DNA of 5,607 nucleotides, from assembly GCA_026417195.1 (NCBI GenBank), contig JAOADS010000141.1, positions 1 to 5,607 on the forward strand, in the 5' to 3' direction. This document shows, in pieces, positions 1 to 5,157 of this stretch (positions are counted from its first letter, which is position 1; each line of letters begins with the position of its first letter). A model generated the notes under the pieces. That model was not told the DNA's origin. It searched no databases and saw only the letters and a list, made by a program, of their open reading frames with translations. This stretch comes from Ignavibacteria bacterium (GTDB taxonomy: Bacteria > Bacteroidota > Ignavibacteria > Tepidaquicellales > OLB5). The translations under genes and the position numbers were made by a program.

Positions 1-1
1 G

Positions 2-247
2 AACTATCCTAATCCTTTTAACTCTCAGACAAGGATAAGGTTTGACTTACCTGTTTTGTCTAATGTTAAGCTTGTAATCTATAATCAACTTGGTCAGGAG
101 TTATTTAAACTAATAGATAATGAACAACTTGCTTCTGGAAGTTATGAAGCTGAATTTGATGCAACCAATCTATCAAGTGGTGTTTATTTCTACAGACTGA
201 TGACCGATGGATATACTAATACAAGAAAGATGATACTGGTGAAGTAA
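2..247 (+). CDS. C-terminal end of a T9SS-secreted protein (sorting domain only, 5' truncated by window)
   Basis: The open frame enters from the left edge and ends at TAA 245-247, giving the last 81 residues of a larger protein. They begin NYPNPFNSQTRIRF, continue through a V-K-L-V-I-Y-N-Q-L-G-Q-E-L strand, and finish with LSSGVYFYRL and a basic KMILVK terminus. This is the T9SS type A C-terminal sorting domain (Por secretion system family, about 80 residues). In known cargo it directs passage across the outer membrane and is then cleaved, usually with surface attachment. An in-frame TTG at 56 is not a real start, because the sorting-domain motif begins upstream of it at the window edge. The passenger domain lies outside the window, so its function is unknown. 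The same domain type ends the propeller protein at 1978-3426. Class is well supported; identity is not. Confidence 0.9.
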   Translation, partial: NYPNPFNSQTRIRFDLPVLSNVKLVIYNQLGQELFKLIDNEQLASGSYEAEFDATNLSSGVYFYRLMTDGYTNTRKMILVK

Positions 248-272
248 GTTGAGTAATAAATTTAATTTCAGG

Positions 273-303
273 AAAGCAGGATGATTCAGACCTGCTTTTT
301 TTT
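273..303 (+). terminator. Rho-independent terminator after the T9SS cargo gene
   Basis: A perfect 8-bp stem (AAAGCAGG 273-280 pairing with CCTGCTTT 291-298) encloses a 10-base loop and runs into eight T residues at 296-303. It starts 25 bases after the stop codon of the upstream + strand gene and lies between convergent genes. Read on the - strand the stem is followed by only three T residues, so it should work mainly for the rightward transcript, with weak use by the opposing gene at most. Confidence 0.88.
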
Positions 304-354
304 GTTCTGCGGGATTCTGTTTCTTGGGTAGTCAGCAATAATTAACTTTTTATA

Positions 355-1803
355 CTAATGTTCAGTAATCTGTCTGTAGAATTTATCCGTCAGCCATTTT
401 TTATTTGAAACAGACTGATCTGAATTAAGTTGCTTTAATATGAATTCATTTTCTGTGTAATCATATCTTGATGCTGAATTAAGAAGTTTCCTGTAATATT
501 TAATAAAGTTTCTGTGCTTAATCTTCATAGCATCAGAAACCTCATTAGTGTTTGCAAGGAAATGTGAGAATGCATCCGTCAAAGAATATGCCTGTTCAAA
601 CATCTTCAGTTCATAAAATATTTTAAGTAAGAGATTTTTTATGTCCAGCTTATAGAGAAAAATATCGTAATTGATTTTCTTTATAACATCAAGAGCTTCC
701 GAATATTTCTTTTCTTCGAACAATACATGTGCCGTCAGCAGATTCTTCATGGAATCCTGTAATTCATCGGATAGATATTTTGTATAGTTTTCCGAGAATT
801 CCTTCAGCCACCTGATTTCTCCAAGTGAAAGTGCAAGAAGCATAATATTCCTGTAAAGAATAACAGACATCTTTTCATCACTTCCCGACCTGAAAGAATC
901 TTTCTCCAGCATGAGTTTATAAATTTCAAATTCTTCTCTGCTGTAATCTGACTGCTCCCGCCGGCTCTTCTCAACGCAATATGATATTAAATCGTTGAAG
1001 AGATAATATCTCTCAGTTTCATCAAACAATGAAAAATTTTCTGTTACCAGAGTTTTCAGTTCTTTGAACAATTCTTCATTTTCAAAGTCAGCTAAACATG
1101 CATACGTCAGGTAATAAATTTTTAAAAGAGTATAATCTTTGTTTTTTGTTTCCCTGAGAGTTTCAAGTAGGTTCAGGATCTGAATATTTTGCTTCAAGGC
1201 ATTGATTAAAACGTTATCAGCTTTAATATTATATCCGCTTTCCATAATAACTTCTTCTCTCATTCTTCTGAACAGCTTTATAAGAAAACTCAAAAAACTG
1301 TATTCATATATCTTTGTTTTCTGTCTGAGGAAACCTTCAAAATTGTTTTTAAAATTTTCGTAGTGAGCTTTTAGCTTCATTAGTTTTTCCTGATTTTCGT
1401 AACATGTTACACTGTTGAATTTTGTATCAGCTTCTTTGCTTAATTTTTCAGTCACACTGTTCAGTGAATCGGGCAGATTTTTTTCTCTGTAAACTTCTGC
1501 CTTTATAAAAAGTTTCTCAAATCTGTTCCTGTTCAGATAATCTGAAATCAGAAACTCTTCAGTTAATGTAATCATTTCAGACATAAGATTCTTCATTGTT
1601 TTATCATTGTATTTTCTTCCGTTATAAATCTTCCCGTATAACTTCGTTTTATCAAATTTTCGGAATTCCGGATACTGGGACTTTATAGCTTTATAAAGTT
1701 TAAAGGTTCTTGTACCAGGCAGGCTCCTGAGATAATTCCCGAATCTGCGGAACTCATCTTCGGAAAAAGACTTTAAAAGCCGTATAAGTTTTACATTTTC
1801 CAC
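355..1803 (-). CDS. Uncharacterised helical cytoplasmic protein, 482 aa
   Basis: Function unknown. The start is GTG at 1803-1801, chosen because AAGGAG (plus-strand CTCCTT at 1809-1814) lies 5 bases upstream. There is no signal peptide or membrane segment. The sequence is almost wholly amphipathic helix, rich in Lys, Glu, Leu, Phe and Tyr. Residues 1-100 form a recognisable module: LIRLLKSFSEDEFRRFGNYL, then a Tyr/Phe-rich stretch, then KIYNGRKYNDKTMKNLMSEM followed by LTEEFL. From memory, this start (helix, 'F..fl.s', 'k.i...kynd...n.ms.l..l..dFl') recurs in hypothetical proteins of about 480-600 aa in Bacteroidota and Ignavibacteriota. The C-terminal half (about residues 330-460) looks TPR-like, with helical pairs such as HVLFEEKKYSEALDVI and KIFYELKMFEQAYSL. 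A scaffold or adaptor role is possible but is only inference. The gene stands alone, converging with the left gene and divergent from the propeller gene. Confidence 0.85.
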   Translation of the reverse strand: MENVKLIRLLKSFSEDEFRRFGNYLRSLPGTRTFKLYKAIKSQYPEFRKFDKTKLYGKIYNGRKYNDKTMKNLMSEMITLTEEFLISDYLNRNRFEKLFIKAEVYREKNLPDSLNSVTEKLSKEADTKFNSVTCYENQEKLMKLKAHYENFKNNFEGFLRQKTKIYEYSFLSFLIKLFRRMREEVIMESGYNIKADNVLINALKQNIQILNLLETLRETKNKDYTLLKIYYLTYACLADFENEELFKELKTLVTENFSLFDETERYYLFNDLISYCVEKSRREQSDYSREEFEIYKLMLEKDSFRSGSDEKMSVILYRNIMLLALSLGEIRWLKEFSENYTKYLSDELQDSMKNLLTAHVLFEEKKYSEALDVIKKINYDIFLYKLDIKNLLLKIFYELKMFEQAYSLTDAFSHFLANTNEVSDAMKIKHRNFIKYYRKLLNSASRYDYTENEFILKQLNSDQSVSNKKWLTDKFYRQITEH

Positions 1804-1808
1804 AGGGA

Positions 1809-1814
1809 CTCCTT
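1809..1814 (-). promoter_or_regulatory. Ribosome binding site fixing the GTG start of the 482-aa protein
   Basis: Read on the - strand the sequence is AAAAAAGGAGTCCCT followed by GTG. AAGGAG is a near-perfect anti-Shine-Dalgarno match 5 bases from the GTG. It supports GTG as the start and shows that this genome uses SD-led initiation, as do the three other starts in the window. Confidence 0.7.
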
Positions 1815-1819
1815 TTTTA

Positions 1820-1850
1820 CTAAAATAGTCATTTTAGAACTAAATTTTAG
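1820..1850. repeat. Two adjacent palindromes with a CTAAA half-site (possible operator)
   Basis: CTAAAAT (1820-1826), four bases, then ATTTTAG (1831-1837) form a 7-bp inverted repeat. Just beyond, CTAAA-T-TTTAG (1840-1850) is a second palindrome with the same half-site. Both sit immediately upstream of the ribosome binding site of the - strand gene, where an operator or 5'-leader hairpin would be expected. On the - strand the second palindrome also contains TGCTAAAAT, which resembles an extended -10 element, but no good -35 goes with it. The region is very AT-rich, so chance is a real alternative. Confidence 0.3.
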
Positions 1851-1904
1851 CATAAATCCAAATATTATTATTATTATTTCAGGGACTTTTGCTTAAAAAT
1901 TTCT

Positions 1905-1935
1905 TTTGACACGCATCATTTCAAAGTTAATTTTG
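1905..1935 (+). promoter_or_regulatory. Bacteroidota-type promoter for the propeller gene
   Basis: TTTG (1905-1908, within TTTTGACA) is followed after 19 bases by TAATTTTG (1928-1935). This matches exactly the -33 TTTG / -7 TAnnTTTG consensus described for the Bacteroidota primary sigma factor. Transcription would start near 1940, leaving a leader of roughly 35-40 bases before the ATG at 1978, which carries the ribosome binding site AAAGGA (1963-1968). The overlapping TTGACA could act as a classical -35, but no good TATAAT lies 16-18 bases downstream. The promoter probably also serves the S74 genes, since no better candidate was seen between 3427 and 3588. Confidence 0.65.
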
Positions 1936-1977
1936 TTCCGAGATTAATTTAACATTTATCAGAAAGGAAAAACAAAA

Positions 1978-3426
1978 ATGATCAAAACAATTTCACTTTG
2001 TTCAGTTCTAATTACTCAACTTGTTTTCTCCCAGTGGTCAAACGATATCCGACTTACGTTTGATCCTGCCGGTTCCAGAACTTCTAATAATAATGCACGT
2101 TCATTGATATCAAGCGGAAGCGTACTTCATCTTGTATGGTTTGACTCCAGAGATGCAACTACTCCCGAGATTTTTTACAAAAGGTCAAGCGATTACGGAA
2201 CGACGTGGTCGCAGGATTTTCTGCTTTCTACAATTAACAATGAGTCAATTCATCCCTCAATTAACGCATCGGGAAATAATACTCACGTTGTGTGGCATGA
2301 TTTACGTGACGCAAACTATGAGATATACTATAAGTATTCGCCCGACGCCGGTCTTAACTGGGGACAGGACATAAGACTGACAAATGCTACCGGGGTTTCT
2401 CAATTTCCCTGTGTTGCTGCAAATACAAATTTCGTTCATGTTGTCTGGAATGACAACAGAAATGGTAATTACGAAATTTATTACAAGAGATCTTCAGATA
2501 ATGGTGTAACATGGGGCAGTGATATAAGGCTTACAGATAATACTGCAAATTCACTGGGAGCAAATGTATCTGTTTTCGGAAATATTGTATATGTAGTCTG
2601 GTATGACGGAAGAGATGGTAATGACGAAATATATTTTAAAAGATCCTCAGATAACGGTGCAAACTGGAGCTCGGATACAAGGATTACAAACAATGCAGGC
2701 AATTCAATTAACCCTTGTATAAGTATATCTGGTTTGGTTATTAATGTTGTATGGCAGGACAACAGAGATAACAACAATGAAATTTACTTCAAACGCTCAA
2801 CTGACGGTGGATTAAGCTGGCCATTGAGTGATACAAGGTTAACTGACAATTCTGCTGCATCTGAATTTCCTGTAATTTCTGCAGATGGCATAAAACTTTA
2901 TGTCTCATGGTTTGATATGAGAGACGGTAACAGGGAAATTTATTATAAAAATTCCATAAACGGAGGAATTAATTGGAGCAATGACATAAGACTTACTAAT
3001 GATCCGGCTACCTCATTTTATCCGCACATTGCAGTATCAGATTCAAGCGTTCATGTTGTCTGGTCAGATAACCGTATTGAAGGCTCCAATACAGAAATAT
3101 ATTATAAGAAAAACTTTGGTGGAAACATCACATCTGCCATCAATACAGCAACTGAAATTCCATTTGGTTTTTATTTAAATCAGAATTACCCCAATCCGTT
3201 TAATCCGAAAACCACGATCGGTTTCGGTTTACCTCATAGCTCCGATGTGGAAATTTCAGTTTATGATATGTCAGGCAAGCTTGTTGCAAATCTTTTAAAC
3301 AGCTATTTAAACCCCGGCAGCTATGAAATTAATTTCAATGCATCAGCTTTATCAAGTGGTGCATACTTTTACCGAATAAAAGCCGGAGATTTCACTGAGG
3401 TGAAAAAAATGGTTTTAATAAAGTGA
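1978..3426 (+). CDS. Secreted Asp-box beta-propeller protein with T9SS sorting domain, 482 aa
   Basis: The ATG is preceded by AAAGGA at 1963-1968 (9-base spacing). Residues 1-18 form a signal peptide ending VFS before Q19. Residues 20-380 hold seven modules of about 51 residues, each running (S/N)DIRLT...HVVWxDxRDGNxEIYYKRSSDNGxxW. VVW-type strands recur near residues 52, 104, 156, 207, 258, 309 and 360. Five Asp-boxes (S-x-D-x-G-x-x-W) have their Asp at 72, 123, 174, 225 and 276; a sixth has Asn at 328. This fits a seven-bladed BNR/sialidase-like propeller. I see no sialidase FRIP motif or arginine triad, so an 'exo-sialidase' label would be unsafe; a binding role at the cell surface is inferred. 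Residues 399-482 are a T9SS type A domain (LNQNYPNPFNP ... LSSGAYFYRI ... KKMVLIK). It is the first gene of a rightward cluster, transcribed from the promoter at 1905-1935. Confidence 0.9.
   Translation: MIKTISLCSVLITQLVFSQWSNDIRLTFDPAGSRTSNNNARSLISSGSVLHLVWFDSRDATTPEIFYKRSSDYGTTWSQDFLLSTINNESIHPSINASGNNTHVVWHDLRDANYEIYYKYSPDAGLNWGQDIRLTNATGVSQFPCVAANTNFVHVVWNDNRNGNYEIYYKRSSDNGVTWGSDIRLTDNTANSLGANVSVFGNIVYVVWYDGRDGNDEIYFKRSSDNGANWSSDTRITNNAGNSINPCISISGLVINVVWQDNRDNNNEIYFKRSTDGGLSWPLSDTRLTDNSAASEFPVISADGIKLYVSWFDMRDGNREIYYKNSINGGINWSNDIRLTNDPATSFYPHIAVSDSSVHVVWSDNRIEGSNTEIYYKKNFGGNITSAINTATEIPFGFYLNQNYPNPFNPKTTIGFGLPHSSDVEISVYDMSGKLVANLLNSYLNPGSYEINFNASALSSGAYFYRIKAGDFTEVKKMVLIK
2035..3117 (+). 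repeat. Seven tandem ~51-residue propeller modules (coding repeat)
   Basis: The blades begin at Trp residues 20, 77, 128, 179, 230, 281 and 333 of the propeller protein. Period is 51 residues (153 bases), apart from the longer first module and a one-residue insertion in the sixth (W281-PLSD). The central modules, especially the third and fourth (KRSSDNGVTW and KRSSDNGANW), are the most alike. The last module (333-380) lacks a closing Asp-box and has an IEGSNT loop in place of DGN, as expected of a terminal blade. Confidence 0.85.
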
Positions 3427-3427
3427 T

Positions 3428-3584
3428 ATGGAAGATTTAAAGTCATCTGAGTTTAAATCACAATTAAACGAAGTGAAAGAATTAAAACAGAAATTTGTAA
3501 TGCTTGTAAAAATAAATGAATGAAGGGGATTTTAAGGAAGTGAAACTTGGTGATAACACACAAATCAAATATAAAGGAGAGTAA
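3428..3584 (+). pseudogene. Decayed 3' end of a coiled-coil / S74-type fibre gene
   Basis: Directly after the propeller stop, one frame (3428-3523) encodes 31 residues of heptad-like coiled coil, including QLNEVKELKQKFVMLVK. An overlapping frame (3516-3584) continues as MNEGDFKEVKLGDN and stops 4 bases before the next gene's ATG. The junction looks like a frameshift. The end EVKLGD mirrors the EIKLGEK terminus of the S74 protein at 3589-5136; in DNA, GAAGTGAAACTTGGTGATAA resembles GAAATTAAACTTGGTGAAAA near 5113-5132, 17 of 20 bases by eye. Neither small frame has a convincing ribosome binding site. I read it as the fossil tail of a former array member. Alternatives are a tiny real coiled-coil gene or chance similarity over a short stretch. 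Confidence 0.5.
3573..3579 (+). promoter_or_regulatory. Ribosome binding site fixing the start of the first S74 gene
   Basis: AAAGGAG lies 9 bases upstream of ATG 3589. This selects the ATG over in-frame upstream TTG/GTG codons near 3547-3552, which would add 14 residues ahead of an otherwise standard signal peptide. The paralogue at 5158 has the same arrangement, with AGGAG at 5144-5148, 9 bases away. Confidence 0.8.
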
Positions 3585-3588
3585 TAAC

Positions 3589-5136
3589 ATGAAAACAAAA
3601 ACACTCTTTGCTATAATGTTTCTTTCGGCAACTTTATTCGCACAGAATATTACAAACACACTTGGCACAAGCGGTATCTTTACCATAAAAGATAACACGA
3701 ACACATTTTTCTCTCTTAACCAGTCAGACGGGACGATAAACCTTATGGATCCTCTTGGGGGCAGTCAGCGTGGTTCGATATTTAAAGGCGGAAGCAGATT
3801 TTTACACACTTATTATGGTAGCGGAACGGTTGGATTTAATACTTTTCTTGGAATAAATGCCGGGAATTTTACTCTTGGAGGCGTTGGCGTACAGGGAAGT
3901 TATAATACAGGTGTGGGTCATAGTTCATTAACATCTCTTTCTACTGGAAGTCAAAATTCAGCATTCGGTAATGCCTCTTTGTATTCCAATACAACAGGAA
4001 ACTTTAATTCTGCCTTTGGAGATCAAAGTCTTTATAGTAATTCATCGGGAAGTATGAATACGGCATTCGGGTATGAATCCCTTGCCTATAATTCCACGGG
4101 AGATTCTAATACAGCATTTGGTAATCAGTCTTTATATTATAATCTTTCTGCAAAAAGAAATACAGCTTTTGGCAACTACACTATAATGTCAGTCAATCCG
4201 GGCTCTAATAACACTATATTTGGAAAAGACATAATGATAGAAAGTACATCGGGTTATAGTAATAACGGGTTTGGAAATGGTGGATACCCACACCGCCCAC
4301 ACCGAAGTTTCGAAAATTGTTTTTATGGTTCAGAAGCACGATCTGGAAATCCTCTCGGTGAATATACTAGTGCATTTGGTTATAAATCGCTTTTTTCATC
4401 TTGGCAACATGAGAATGCAGCTTTTGGAAGCTTATCTTTTAGAGACGGCAGTTCCGCAAGATATGGAACAGCTTTCGGGTATCAATCTTTATCAATATTA
4501 CAACACGGGAATCATTCCTTAGGCTTTGGAAGTAATACGCAAACAAATTTTGGGTCATTTTCAGGAGTTGACAAAATTTCAATAGGGACAGATGTTCAAC
4601 ATTTTTCAATATCACCGAATATGCTTATGCTTGGAAAAAATATTACATATGCCGGAATACAGGTACCATGGTCTGTGACTTCTGACAGAAGATATAAAGA
4701 TAAAATTACTCCTGTCAGTCTCGGACTTAGATTTATATTAAAGTTAAATCCTGTATCCTACATAAGGAAAAACGATGATAAAGGGAGAACAGAATACGGA
4801 CTTATTGCTCAGGAAGTAGAAGAAGTATTGAAAAGCGAAGGCGTTGAAAACATTGGTATGCTGACAGTTACAGATGAAGGCGAATATCATCTGCGTTACA
4901 ATGATTTAATCGCACCGATGATAAAAAGCATTCAGGAACTGAAAAAACAATTCGATTTTGAGCAAATTGAAATAGACAATCTCATAGAAGATAATATTAA
5001 TATGAATACAAAATTATCAGAAATAGAAACCATTTATGAAAAAGTAAATTATACTAAGGAAAAGATTTTATTTATAGAAAATATACTTAATGAGGTTATA
5101 AAGTCTCATGCAGAAATTAAACTTGGTGAAAAATAA
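3589..5136 (+). CDS. Exported fibre-like protein with NTAFG repeats and S74 autocleaving chaperone domain, 515 aa
   Basis: Residues 1-18 (MKTKTLFAIMFLSATLFA) are a signal peptide with cleavage before Q19. Residues 19-105 are a Gly/Asn/Thr-rich module that is highly conserved in the next gene. Residues 106-308 are twelve 17-residue NTAFGxxSLxxNxTG repeats, probably a trimeric beta-rich shaft. Residues about 360-445 match the peptidase S74 / chaperone-of-endosialidase domain: SDRRYK (365-370), LKLNPVSYIRK, YGLIAQEVEEVL and YNDLIAPMIKSIQEL. In this family (phage endosialidases, MYRF) the domain trimerises, helps the shaft fold, then cleaves itself N-terminal to the motif Ser using a Ser-Lys pair five residues apart; here S365 and K370 are both present, predicting a T364|S365 cut. 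Residues 445-515 are a coiled coil ending EIKLGEK. There is no T9SS domain and no YadA-type anchor barrel. The start of a paralogue follows after 21 bases, suggesting an operon. The biological role is unknown; adhesion or surface display is inferred. Confidence 0.88.
   Translation: MKTKTLFAIMFLSATLFAQNITNTLGTSGIFTIKDNTNTFFSLNQSDGTINLMDPLGGSQRGSIFKGGSRFLHTYYGSGTVGFNTFLGINAGNFTLGGVGVQGSYNTGVGHSSLTSLSTGSQNSAFGNASLYSNTTGNFNSAFGDQSLYSNSSGSMNTAFGYESLAYNSTGDSNTAFGNQSLYYNLSAKRNTAFGNYTIMSVNPGSNNTIFGKDIMIESTSGYSNNGFGNGGYPHRPHRSFENCFYGSEARSGNPLGEYTSAFGYKSLFSSWQHENAAFGSLSFRDGSSARYGTAFGYQSLSILQHGNHSLGFGSNTQTNFGSFSGVDKISIGTDVQHFSISPNMLMLGKNITYAGIQVPWSVTSDRRYKDKITPVSLGLRFILKLNPVSYIRKNDDKGRTEYGLIAQEVEEVLKSEGVENIGMLTVTDEGEYHLRYNDLIAPMIKSIQELKKQFDFEQIEIDNLIEDNINMNTKLSEIETIYEKVNYTKEKILFIENILNEVIKSHAEIKLGEK
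3643..3918 (+). repeat. Conserved N-terminal module shared by the two S74 paralogues (mate at 5212-5487)
   Basis: Residues 19-110 align without gaps between the two neighbouring genes. By my count 82 of 92 residues are identical, with 28 synonymous and 10 amino-acid-changing codon differences. In the preceding signal peptides only about 7 of 18 residues match, and the repeats that follow diverge more than the module does. The duplication is therefore old, and the module is under purifying selection. Confidence 0.85.
3904..4512 (+). repeat. Twelve tandem 17-residue (51-bp) NTAFG repeats in the S74 protein
   Basis: Units begin at residues 106, 123, 140, 157, 174, 191, 208, 225, 243, 260, 276 and 293. 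Units 2-5 fit N(S/T)AFGxxSLxxN(T/S)(T/S)G most closely, apart from NLSAKR at the end of unit 5. Units 6-9 are degenerate: unit 8 is 18 residues with a His/Arg-rich YPHRPHR stretch, and unit 9 starts NCFYG. Units 10-12 regain the AFGYxSL core, with lengths of 16 or 17. The DNA copies have diverged at many positions, so this is a protein-level repeat rather than a recent slippage tract. The pattern resembles beta-roll head repeats of trimeric adhesins and fibres. Confidence 0.85.
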
Positions 5137-5157
5137 TTTATACAGGAGATACATACA

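Noticed and set aside
1906..1934. Classical sigma70 promoter using TTGACA at 1906-1911
   Set aside because: The -35 is perfect, but the expected -10 position holds AATTTT or TTAATT, a poor match. The overlapping Bacteroidota-type elements fit exactly.
2481..2777. 98-codon open frame on the - strand inside the propeller gene
   Set aside because: It is an antisense shadow of the Asp-box repeats; its own internal repetition mirrors the coding repeat.
1978..3426. Catalytic exo-sialidase
   Set aside because: Asp-boxes are present, but I could find no FRIP motif or arginine triad; Asp-boxes alone are structural.
3453..3704. Open - strand frame covering the start of the first S74 gene, with a look-alike at 5106-5333
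   Set aside because: The two resemble each other only because the + strand genes are paralogues. Both oppose well-supported signal-peptide coding starts and have no homology of their own.
3904..4512. Regularly spaced ~51-bp repeats considered as a CRISPR-like or minisatellite array
   Set aside because: The period is a multiple of three, the similarity is at the protein level (NTAFG), and the copies lie within one intact reading frame.
4271..4522. 83-codon + strand frame inside the S74 gene, and a similar one at 2132-2374 inside the propeller gene
   Set aside because: Both are out of frame with intact, family-matching proteins and have no supporting ribosome binding site or recognisable motif.
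3589..5136. YadA-type trimeric autotransporter adhesin
   Set aside because: The repeats resemble head repeats, but there is no C-terminal membrane-anchor barrel; the C-terminus is S74 plus coiled coil.
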